NCBI GenBank assembly: GCA_017412445.1
Contig: JAFPYA010000095.1
Coordinates: 1 to 5,097, forward strand
Source: Clostridia bacterium
Lineage (GTDB): Bacteria > Bacillota > Clostridia > Christensenellales > Aristaeellaceae
Direction of reading: 5' to 3'
Length of the DNA: 5,097 bases
The position numbers and the translations under genes were made by a program. Positions 1-5,097 of the stretch are shown piece by piece; position 1 is the first letter of the stretch; every line of letters begins with the position of its first letter. Under the pieces are notes generated by a model. The model worked only from the letters and a program-made list of their open reading frames with translations, was not told where the DNA came from and made no database searches.

Positions 1-532
1 TGCGGGCATCGGCGTTCAGCTCGCGCACCATATCGAAGGCAGCCTTGAGCTTTTCTTCGCTCACAAGCTGGCTGCGGCTAAAAATCACGGTCTCGGCGCA
101 CTTTACCTGATCGATAAAGAATTCGCCGAAGTTCTTCATGTACATCTTGCACTTTGCGGCGTCAACCACAGTGGCGCTGCCGCCGAGAGTTACTATTCCC
201 TTTGCAGCCTGTTCCTCCACCACTCGGCGGATGTCGCTGAGCTTACCTACGCCGCTGGGTTCTATGAGCAGCCTGTCGGGATGGAACTTTTCGATTATTT
301 CAGCTATAGCGTCCTGAAAGTCGCCGGCTAAGGTGCAGCAGATGCAGCCGGAGTTCAGCTCCGTAATCTGTATGCCGCTGTCCTTCATGAAGCCGCCGTC
401 TATGCCGACCTCGCCGTATTCGTTTTCAAGCAGCACGCATTTTTCGTCTTTGAAGGCTTCCTTAAGCAGCTTTTTGATAAGAGTAGTCTTGCCTGCGCCG
501 AGGAAACCCGAAATGATTGTTACGTTAGTCAT
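1..532 (-). CDS. CobW/UreG-type G3E P-loop GTPase, putative metal chaperone (partial, C-terminus outside window)
   Basis: The reading frame starts at ATG 532-530 and runs off the left edge, so 177 residues of a protein that is usually 300-400 long are visible. Seen directly: Walker A GFLGAGKT at residues 9-16, the ENEYGE motif at 36-41, a CICC metal-binding motif at 63-66, and a Walker-B-like LLIEPSG at 88-94. This combination is the signature of the CobW/COG0523 branch of G3E GTPases, which use GTP hydrolysis to deliver metal ions such as Zn or Co to client proteins in the cytoplasm. The place where NKxD (guanine recognition) is expected, after the strand ETVIF, reads SRSQ at 152-155. The start is supported by a GGAAGG ribosome site (546-541) 8 bases upstream and a good promoter at 560-587. 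The gene looks monocistronic from that promoter. The metal and client cannot be told: no Zur-like site or cobalamin riboswitch is visible upstream. Confidence 0.93.
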   Translation of the reverse strand, partial: MTNVTIISGFLGAGKTTLIKKLLKEAFKDEKCVLLENEYGEVGIDGGFMKDSGIQITELNSGCICCTLAGDFQDAIAEIIEKFHPDRLLIEPSGVGKLSDIRRVVEEQAAKGIVTLGGSATVVDAAKCKMYMKNFGEFFIDQVKCAETVIFSRSQLVSEEKLKAAFDMVRELNADAR

Positions 533-559
533 AATAAACACCTTCCTTCAAACATAGCT

Positions 560-587
560 ATTGTAGCACCCAAATGCGAAAATACAA
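560..587 (-). promoter_or_regulatory. Sigma-A-type promoter of the CobW-family gene
   Basis: On the minus strand there is a -35 element TTGTAT (587-582), a 16-base spacer and a -10 element TACAAT (565-560) preceded by TGC, which makes an extended -10. Transcription would start near 553, leaving a leader of about 20 bases that holds just the GGAAGG ribosome site before ATG 532. The leader is too short for a riboswitch. Its position downstream of the hairpin at 628-649 supports a separate transcription unit. Confidence 0.6.
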
Positions 588-617
588 GCATATATTGATT
601 AAAAATTGTGCCCTTTT

Positions 618-649
618 AAACATAGAAATCCCCGCCCGAGAGCGGGGAT
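618..649 (-). terminator. Rho-independent-like terminator after the SH3/NlpC-P60 gene
   Basis: A perfect 8-bp inverted repeat, ATCCCCGC (628-635) and GCGGGGAT (642-649), is separated by a 6-base loop and lies 19 bases past the stop codon at 669. On the minus strand the stem is followed by TTTCTATGTTT, an interrupted U tract, so termination may be moderate rather than strong. The plus-strand flank (ataaatgcac) has no T run, so it acts for minus-strand transcription only. Confidence 0.65.
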
Positions 650-668
650 AAATGCACGGCAGATTGAG

Positions 669-1445
669 TCATTTGTCCAGATATCTGCGGCCCCAGCAAA
701 ACGCCTTGTAGTAGTAACCGCTGGTCATACGGCTGACGACAACGCAGCCGGCAGAGGGCGAAGCGTGTACAAAGTAGCCGCTGCCGATGTATATGCCGAC
801 ATGGTCGACAAGCAGGCCGTTTGTGGTATCACAGTCAAAGCAGACTATGTCGCCCTTGAGCAGGTTGGCTCTGGCCACGAAAGCTCCCTTGCCGCTGTGA
901 CCTATGCTGTTGGCCTTGTCCGGCACGGTGTAGCCCATGTAGCCCATTATGGTCTTTACGTAGCTCTGGTTGGAGAACGTGTTGGTGTTGTTGGGATTCG
1001 TGCTGTATTTGCAGCCCACCTTCGTCTGCGCAAGATAAGCGCCGTAGGCCCTGTACTTTGCGGAGGTCATGTTGGAGCTGAAATAGTACTGGCTCGACTT
1101 TACGCCCGAGGGCACAGTGGTGGACGAGCCGCTCGAGGAGTAAGTCGTCTTGGCGCTTGCGGCCACCTCGTAAGGCGCGGTGCGCTTTGTGCTCGTGGAG
1201 GTCTTGGGTATATAGCCGTTGAACTGGCCTTCCTTGTCCTTCACCTGATAGAATGAGCCGCTCGTGCCGACCACATACAGCGGATAGTCGATCGTCACGG
1301 TGCACACGGCTTTTGCAGAGGTGGAAGCGCTCGCGTATATCTTGGTCTTTTTGTTGGTATAGACCTGCGTCTCTGCAAACGCAACAGGCACTATCAGCAG
1401 CGCAATCAGCATAAGCGCCAGAATTCTTATAAGCTTGTTCTTCAT
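669..1445 (-). CDS. Secreted SH3-domain protein with diverged NlpC/P60-like domain, catalytic Cys apparently missing
   Basis: The protein is 258 residues from ATG 1445. This start is preferred over the in-frame ATG at 1481 because AAAGGGGAAG (1460-1451) sits just upstream and because it begins a textbook signal peptide: MKNK, a hydrophobic core, and a cleavage site AFA|ET after residue 24. Residues about 25-81 form a bacterial SH3-like domain, 82-116 are a Ser/Thr-rich linker, and about 120-258 match the NlpC/P60 fold: GDIVCF at 198-203, DHVGIYIG at 214-221, FVHAS at 225-229 and GRRY at 252-255. NlpC/P60 enzymes are cysteine peptidases cutting peptidoglycan stem peptides, with the nucleophile in a DCSG motif; here the equivalent segment reads FSNQSYV at 157-163, with no Cys. 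Cys145, Cys202 and Cys205 lie nearby but not in the expected place. A wall-binding pseudoenzyme is my inference; a diverged hydrolase remains possible. The gene has its own promoter and a downstream hairpin. Confidence 0.88.
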   Translation of the reverse strand: MKNKLIRILALMLIALLIVPVAFAETQVYTNKKTKIYASASTSAKAVCTVTIDYPLYVVGTSGSFYQVKDKEGQFNGYIPKTSTSTKRTAPYEVAASAKTTYSSSGSSTTVPSGVKSSQYYFSSNMTSAKYRAYGAYLAQTKVGCKYSTNPNNTNTFSNQSYVKTIMGYMGYTVPDKANSIGHSGKGAFVARANLLKGDIVCFDCDTTNGLLVDHVGIYIGSGYFVHASPSAGCVVVSRMTSGYYYKAFCWGRRYLDK

Positions 1446-1492
1446 GTCATCTTCCCCTTTCCGGTAAAGCTTTGTATACATGTAATAAACAT
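1442..1492 (-). CDS. Possible 16-codon leader ORF coupled to the SH3/NlpC-P60-like gene
   Basis: ATG at 1492-1490 opens a frame encoding MFITCIQSFTGKGKMT and stops at TGA 1444-1442. The stop overlaps the downstream start codon as ATGA (1445-1442), the usual arrangement for translational coupling. It has its own ribosome site, GGGAAGGA at 1504-1497, placed 4-5 bases before the ATG, which would lie at the very 5' end of the transcript from the promoter at 1511-1539. It is in a different frame from the main gene. The peptide resembles nothing I know, and the overlap could be chance, as short frames are common in leaders. It may serve only to load ribosomes or to set expression of the secreted product. 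Confidence 0.35.
   Translation of the reverse strand: MFITCIQSFTGKGKMT
1451..1460 (-). promoter_or_regulatory. Ribosome binding site that fixes the start of the SH3/NlpC-P60-like gene
   Basis: AAAGGGGAAG on the minus strand ends 5 bases before ATG 1445. The upstream in-frame ATG at 1481 is preceded by GTTTATTAC and has no Shine-Dalgarno sequence. Starting there would also put 12 charged residues in front of the signal peptide. Confidence 0.7.
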
Positions 1493-1510
1493 AAAATCCT
1501 TCCCATGCAT

Positions 1511-1539
1511 ATTATAGCACCGTACAGGATATATTTCAA
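1511..1539 (-). promoter_or_regulatory. Near-consensus sigma-A promoter of the SH3/NlpC-P60-like gene
   Basis: On the minus strand TTGAAA (1539-1534) and TATAAT (1516-1511) are separated by exactly 17 bases, and TGC directly before the -10 adds an extended -10. Transcription should begin near 1504, giving a leader of about 60 bases before ATG 1445 that includes the possible short leader ORF. A 10-bp palindrome lies 4 bases upstream of the -35. Confidence 0.8.
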
Positions 1540-1543
1540 GATG

Positions 1544-1553
1544 TTTTGCAAAA
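1544..1553. promoter_or_regulatory. Palindrome TTTTGCAAAA next to the -35, possible operator
   Basis: A perfect 10-bp palindrome sits 4 bases upstream of the -35 element of the promoter at 1511-1539. The position would suit an activator or repressor site, but in such AT-rich DNA a short palindrome can arise by chance. No known operator consensus is claimed. Confidence 0.2.
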
Positions 1554-1576
1554 TATATTCAGTATTTCATTAATAC

Positions 1577-1592
1577 TTCGTAATATTCGTAA
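1577..1592. repeat. Tandem 9-base-period repeat of TTCGTAA
   Basis: TTCGTAA occurs at 1577-1583 and again at 1586-1592, separated by TA, in the AT-rich gap about 40-50 bases upstream of the -35 of the SH3/NlpC-P60-like gene. The 9-base period is close to one helical turn, so paired protein sites are conceivable. Directly beside it is a 6-bp inverted repeat AGTATT/AATACT (1561-1577). Neither matches a site I can name. Confidence 0.25.
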
Positions 1593-1625
1593 ACATATGC
1601 GTCATATTTTAATCACTGATCTGCT

Positions 1626-2678
1626 TCAGACCTCATATACGGCATCATCCGACACAAGTACGCGTTTGCCCGTTCTTGCGGACACATAGCAGGCCAATAC
1701 CAGCCGCAGATCGTTTCTGCCTTCCTCAGCGGTGCAGATGGGAGCGCGCTTGCCTTGTAGGAATTCCGCAAGGGGCAATGCCTGAGCGCTTAGGCGCAGG
1801 CCGTGCTGCGGAGGGGTAGGTATGTCGCTTATCGTCCAGTCGGCGTCGCCGCTGCGATAATACTTGAGCCCTGTGGTGCCGTGAGGCAGCTTGTTCGTCG
1901 AGGGCGCGTCGCCCCAGTATTGCTGCACGCTGCCCTTGTCGCCGTAAATCTCCGTGGTTATTTCGGCAGCGGTGGTCGTAAATTGGCAGGAAATCTCGGC
2001 TATCATGCCGTTTGGATACCTGAACAGCGCAACGCCCGTGTCGTTTGGCACCCTTGGGTCGATCATTGTGGACATTTCGCACATCACGCTCTCGGGCATG
2101 CCGAACATCCACTGCATCATGTCTATAGGGTGAGAGGAGTCGTCCGCGAATATATCGCGGTTGAGCGCGGGATCAGCATGCCAGGTTTCGGCAAAATTCC
2201 CCCACTCGTGTGTGTTCAGCGCGTGGCGGCGGCGGTAGAGCGTCACCTTGCCGAGTGCGCCGTTTGAGACGAGCTCCTTCATCTTCATGTTCTGGGGATC
2301 CACGCGCATCTGCCAGCCCATAGTGAAGCGCACACCGTGCTTGTTGACCGCATCGACGATGCGGTCGGCGTCCGCCATAGTGAGTGCCATGGGCTTATAG
2401 AGAATTATATTCTTGCGCGCCTCTGCCGCCTTTACCGCCATGTTGGCATGGTAAGCGGTTTCGCAGGTGATGACAACGGCCGAAATGTCGCTTGCAAGCA
2501 ATTCCTCTGCGGTCTCGTATTCCTTTATGCCCAGCGCCGCGCACGACTGCCTGCGGCGATCCGGGTCGCAATCCCAGCCGCCAGCGATTCTTACGCCGTA
2601 CTCAGGGTGCTCCTGCCAGACCTTGCCAAAGGCCATTATGTGCCCGTGTGCAAAGCCCAGTACGCCCACGTTTATCAT
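1626..2678 (-). CDS. Gfo/Idh/MocA family NAD(P)-dependent sugar oxidoreductase
   Basis: A complete 350-residue cytoplasmic protein, normal length for the family. Residues 1-120 form the Rossmann domain, with dinucleotide-loop residues GVLGFAHGH at 5-13 and the family KP motif at 95-96. Tyr94 stands where Glu of the common EKP motif is expected. The C-terminal alpha/beta substrate domain carries DDSSHPID at 179-186, where His183 is the likely catalytic acid/base, then EIYGDKGS at 243-250, and ends in the usual AEEGRNDL helix (317-324). Members oxidise or reduce a hydroxyl of a sugar, inositol or sugar derivative using NAD(P); the substrate cannot be told. ATG 2678 is supported by AGGGGAGG 9 bases upstream. 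It follows the GH43 gene by 70 bases with no promoter visible, so it is probably co-transcribed and acts on a product of the same sugar pathway. No clear terminator follows its stop. Confidence 0.92.
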   Translation of the reverse strand: MINVGVLGFAHGHIMAFGKVWQEHPEYGVRIAGGWDCDPDRRRQSCAALGIKEYETAEELLASDISAVVITCETAYHANMAVKAAEARKNIILYKPMALTMADADRIVDAVNKHGVRFTMGWQMRVDPQNMKMKELVSNGALGKVTLYRRRHALNTHEWGNFAETWHADPALNRDIFADDSSHPIDMMQWMFGMPESVMCEMSTMIDPRVPNDTGVALFRYPNGMIAEISCQFTTTAAEITTEIYGDKGSVQQYWGDAPSTNKLPHGTTGLKYYRSGDADWTISDIPTPPQHGLRLSAQALPLAEFLQGKRAPICTAEEGRNDLRLVLACYVSARTGKRVLVSDDAVYEV

Positions 2679-2748
2679 AAGGTTTATCCTCCCCTCGTCG
2701 TTTGTTCTGCGCCCTGCCGCCCTCTATGGGCAAGCTTTATCGAATTCC

Positions 2749-4182
2749 TCAGTCAAACGTAAAGCTATCAAACGTGAGTTCGACGCCCGGCTCATCGGCG
2801 ATGAATTCAAAGTAAACCGCGTGCTTGCCTATTAAGCCACAATCAAGGCAGGCAGTTGTACAAACGTCTTTGCTGTCAAGCGGCAATGCGGCAACGACGT
2901 GCCCCCTGTAGGAATCTATGCGCACGCGAAGCTCGCCTTTTGCAGCCAGGGTGAGCTTCACGCTCACGGTTTCGGGTGAATTTGAGCCGAACTGCAGGTA
3001 TCTGAAGCCCACGATTGTGCCGTTTGTTATGCCCGTTACAGGCGCGGATACGTCATCGTCCTTTTCATAGACTGCCTCGATATACGCCCTTTTGCTGCCG
3101 CCGCTTATATGGCAGGCGTAGCCCGCCGAAATCCATTTGCGTGCGTCAAGGCCGTTTATGTGTGCGCCCTGCGAGGTCATCTCAACGGGCCTTGATGAAA
3201 TGGGTTCGCCGCCGAGGTATTTTATATCACCTATCCAGAGCCTGCCGTCCGCGCCCATTGCCACGTCCACCGGTTCGAGCATCGCCTGGCGCGAAAACTC
3301 GTTCAGTCCGGTCTGTCTGTGATAAAACACGTACCAATGCCCATTTATTTCCATTATGGAGCCGTGGTTGTTGCCCCAGCGGTAGGTCATTGTGCCCAAT
3401 CCTTCGCTGTCGCGCAGTATCTCGCCGCCGTTAAAGCTTATGTCTCCTCCGTCCCTGAAGGGGCCAAAGGGCGTATCGCTCACCTTATAGGACAGAAAGC
3501 CGTTGTTTGGAGTGAATACGCCAAGCTCCGGCACAGGCGTTTCGTAGCGTTTGGAAAAGATGTAGACATATTTGCCCATCACCTTGCGGGGACTTGACGC
3601 TTCAAAGAAGCCGTCTGCAAGCGAAACGTGCTCGTACTCCTTAGGCTCCCAAAGGCTCGGCGAATGACCGAGCGGATTTGAAACGAGCGTGTCCGCCTTT
3701 ATCGTAGCCATGTCGTCTTCAAGCTCCGCGATATAGCACGGTGCGGCGCAGCCGCCCCAGTAGGCGTACACCCTGCCGTCGTCGTCCACGAGTATGCCGG
3801 GATCGAAGCCGAGTTTTGTCTCAACCGGGTTTTCAAAGGGGCCCCACGGCGTCTTTGAAGAGGCGACGACTATCAGCGAGCCCTTTCTCTCGGCGGCGTA
3901 AAGATAGTACGTGTCGCCTTTTTTTACCACGTCCGGTGCATATAGCACGGAGTCGTAATGAGTCACATATGAAACGCCGTGGCACTTCCAGCTCGTAAGG
4001 TCATTAACGGGCGCAGACCACACAACGTATTCCCTGCCGCAATACTCGGTTTTCAGACTGTCGTGGGAGCCGTAGACGTAGACCCTTTTTTCACCCTCGT
4101 GTTCAAATACGCGCGGCTCGCCGTCCGGTACGTGCTCCCAGAGCGGCATGTACGGATTTGCGCCCCTTATGTGTGCTTTCAT
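2749..4182 (-). CDS. Glycoside hydrolase family 43 enzyme with C-terminal CBM6-like domain (beta-xylosidase/alpha-L-arabinofuranosidase type)
   Basis: A complete 477-residue protein. Residues about 8-320 are a GH43 five-bladed propeller. The likely catalytic residues are Asp20 in VPDGEPRVF (base), Asp127 in FDPGILVDDDG (pKa modulator) and Glu194 in GFFEASSPR (acid); their spacing matches characterised GH43 enzymes. APDV at 82-85 and His273 in NNHGS (usual Ca-site histidine) are also kept. Residues about 322-477 look like a CBM6-type beta-sandwich: VGFRYLQFG at 391-399 and a terminal FDSFTFD. GH43 enzymes release arabinose or xylose from arabinoxylan, arabinan or their oligosaccharides with inversion. 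No signal peptide is present (MKAHIRGANP), so it should act in the cytoplasm on imported oligosaccharides. ATG 4182 has GGAGG 6 bases upstream. It lies 40 bases after the TldE-like gene and 70 before the oxidoreductase, probably in one operon. Exact substrate is not determinable. Confidence 0.93.
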   Translation of the reverse strand: MKAHIRGANPYMPLWEHVPDGEPRVFEHEGEKRVYVYGSHDSLKTEYCGREYVVWSAPVNDLTSWKCHGVSYVTHYDSVLYAPDVVKKGDTYYLYAAERKGSLIVVASSKTPWGPFENPVETKLGFDPGILVDDDGRVYAYWGGCAAPCYIAELEDDMATIKADTLVSNPLGHSPSLWEPKEYEHVSLADGFFEASSPRKVMGKYVYIFSKRYETPVPELGVFTPNNGFLSYKVSDTPFGPFRDGGDISFNGGEILRDSEGLGTMTYRWGNNHGSIMEINGHWYVFYHRQTGLNEFSRQAMLEPVDVAMGADGRLWIGDIKYLGGEPISSRPVEMTSQGAHINGLDARKWISAGYACHISGGSKRAYIEAVYEKDDDVSAPVTGITNGTIVGFRYLQFGSNSPETVSVKLTLAAKGELRVRIDSYRGHVVAALPLDSKDVCTTACLDCGLIGKHAVYFEFIADEPGVELTFDSFTFD

Positions 4183-4186
4183 AACT

Positions 4187-4207
4187 GCCTCCGATGCGGT
4201 TTTAGGC
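4187..4207 (-). promoter_or_regulatory. Small hairpin that could cover the GH43 ribosome binding site
   Basis: On the minus-strand RNA, GCCT (4207-4204) can pair with AGGC (4190-4187) and CCG (4199-4197) with CGG (4193-4191), leaving a 4-base bulge and a 3-base loop. The GGAGG ribosome site of the GH43 gene lies inside the 3' arm. The stem is short, so this is a weak candidate for translational damping between the TldE-like gene and the GH43 gene. Confidence 0.2.
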
Positions 4208-4222
4208 CGTGTTTTTGATTAT

Positions 4223-5097
4223 TCAGCTTCCCGAAATCGTAATGCCCGTGGTCTTGATGTATGGGAAAGCGTTGTAGCCGTCACTTATTACCTCGCGGGA
4301 AACGGCGCTTATGTTCATGAACAGGTCTTCAAGGTTTCCGCTTATCATGGTCTCCATAACCGCGCCCTTGATTTCTCCGTTTTCGACATAAAAGCTGTTC
4401 TTGGCCACGCCTGAGAATTCACCGTTTGCGCCGGGTTCACCGCCCGAGAAGCCGCCAAGTATAAGCCCGCGCTTTGTGGACTTAATCATTTCCTCAAGGC
4501 TGCTGTCGCCGCCCTCGATGACGAATATGCCGCCGTCCTTGCTGACGGGAATGCCCGTCTTGTTTGCGGCGTAGAGCGAAAGGGTGAAGCTGTTGAGGAT
4601 GCCTTTATCGATGAGCGTGACGTTCTGGGCGCGATAGCCGTCCTGAGTGTAAACGCGGTTCGACACTATGCGCGCGTCCTGTACCTGACTTTTCAGTGTC
4701 AGCTTGTCGCTTGTGACCTTCTGACCCGCCTTGTCCTTCCAGCGGCTTGTTCCGCCCATCAGCACGCCGCCGGCTAAATAATTCTCAACGAGAGTATCGG
4801 CAATGTATCTGATGACATCAGGCAGCATTATTATGTCGCCCTCAAACTTGTCGCCCGTTGAGGCAATGCTGAGGCTCTTTTCGGTGTTTTCGAGCAACTG
4901 TGCTATCGTGCCGAGCGAAATGATCCGCTTTGACAGGTCGCCCATCTTTGCGCCGCTGTAGGCAAGTCCCGTGGTTTTTTCGCCGTCATTGCCCGCAAAT
5001 TCAATCTCAGCGATATAGGCGCCGTCGAAGGTTTCAAACACGGTTCCGTTTGAGTTTTCGTATATGCCGTGATTTTTTGTGTGATCGCCTATTAGCA
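4223..5097 (-). CDS. TldE/PmbA-like protein of the TldD/PmbA (U62) family (partial, N-terminus outside window)
   Basis: The frame is open to the right edge, giving about 290 C-terminal residues of a family usually 430-450 long. The GTG at 5041 is not the true start: the frame continues upstream with GIYENSNGTVFETFDGAY, a typical family segment. Other family hallmarks are GGTSRWKDKAGQKV (visible residues about 115-128), the D/EG-type region VYTQDGYRAQN, IDKGILNSF, GDSSLEEMI, and the C-terminal block GGFSGGEPGANGEFSG followed by ENGEI, ISGNLEDLF and TTGITISG. This C-terminal block resembles TldE/PmbA, the partner lacking the zinc ligands, rather than TldD. TldD/TldE form a cytoplasmic zinc protease complex that degrades or matures peptides, such as microcin B17 in E. 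coli. A TldD gene is expected just upstream but cannot be seen. It stops 40 bases before the GH43 gene and probably shares its transcript. Confidence 0.9.
   Translation of the reverse strand, partial: LIGDHTKNHGIYENSNGTVFETFDGAYIAEIEFAGNDGEKTTGLAYSGAKMGDLSKRIISLGTIAQLLENTEKSLSIASTGDKFEGDIIMLPDVIRYIADTLVENYLAGGVLMGGTSRWKDKAGQKVTSDKLTLKSQVQDARIVSNRVYTQDGYRAQNVTLIDKGILNSFTLSLYAANKTGIPVSKDGGIFVIEGGDSSLEEMIKSTKRGLILGGFSGGEPGANGEFSGVAKNSFYVENGEIKGAVMETMISGNLEDLFMNISAVSREVISDGYNAFPYIKTTGITISGS

Noticed and set aside
825..852. The residues VCFDCD as an alternative DCSG catalytic motif in the NlpC/P60-like protein
   Set aside because: They follow the conserved Gly-Asp of the GDLVFF strand, which comes after the nucleophile segment in the family, so their Cys residues are not in the expected nucleophile position.
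606..1256. A 216-codon open frame on the plus strand
   Set aside because: It lies antisense to the SH3/NlpC-P60-like gene, has no family resemblance or ribosome site, and spans the terminator hairpin. It is a by-product of codon bias on the other strand.
835..1305. A 156-codon minus-strand frame inside the SH3/NlpC-P60-like gene
   Set aside because: Its composition (rich in Arg, Gln, His) is that of a shifted frame, and the overlapping frame has clear domains and a signal peptide.
1561..1577. Inverted repeat AGTATT/AATACT as a terminator for the oxidoreductase gene
   Set aside because: The stem is only 6 bp and AT-rich, with no proper U tract behind it on the minus strand, so it cannot be called a terminator.
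2718..2730. GCCC/GGGC inverted repeat between the GH43 and oxidoreductase genes
   Set aside because: A 4-bp stem with a 5-base loop and no T run is within chance expectation and does not indicate a terminator.
4223..5041. GTG at 5041 as the start of the TldE-like gene
   Set aside because: The frame continues upstream to the window edge with family-like sequence (YENSNGTVFETFDG), so the gene is simply truncated by the window.

Overview
The window reads as chromosomal DNA from a gut-type member of the Bacillota (class Clostridia). The clues are strong purine-rich Shine-Dalgarno sites, sigma-A promoters with extended -10 elements in AT-rich gaps between fairly GC-rich genes, and the gene families present. 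The exact lineage cannot be read from the sequence. All five genes lie on the minus strand, so transcription runs from high to low coordinates. Coding density is high and no gene-free stretch exceeds about 180 bases. I see no RNA gene, mobile element or CRISPR array.

In transcription order: (1) 5097-4223 is the C-terminal two thirds of a TldE/PmbA-type protein, cut by the window edge. (2) 40 bases later, 4182-2749 is a glycoside hydrolase family 43 enzyme with a C-terminal CBM6-like beta-sandwich and no signal peptide. (3) 70 bases later, 2678-1626 is a Gfo/Idh/MocA NAD(P)-dependent oxidoreductase. No promoter is visible in the two short gaps, so these three look like one operon. The last two fit intracellular processing of a plant-cell-wall pentoside or oligosaccharide and oxidation-reduction of a derived sugar. 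(4) After an AT-rich gap with a near-consensus promoter, 1445-669 encodes a secreted SH3 plus NlpC/P60-like protein, ended by a GC-rich hairpin at 628-649. (5) After another promoter, 532-1 is the N-terminal part of a CobW/UreG-type G3E P-loop GTPase (metallochaperone class), cut by the window edge.

The most interesting points are two. First, the NlpC/P60 domain appears to lack its nucleophilic cysteine: Ser-Asn stands where Asp-Cys is expected, while the histidine motifs are intact, suggesting a secreted pseudoenzyme or a diverged hydrolase. Second, the same gene is preceded by a possible 16-codon leader ORF with its own good ribosome binding site whose stop overlaps the gene's start (ATGA), which suggests translational coupling. 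The CobW-type protein also has SRSQ where the guanine-recognition NKxD motif is expected. Overall this is mostly ordinary chromosomal content; I found no convincing new multi-gene system.
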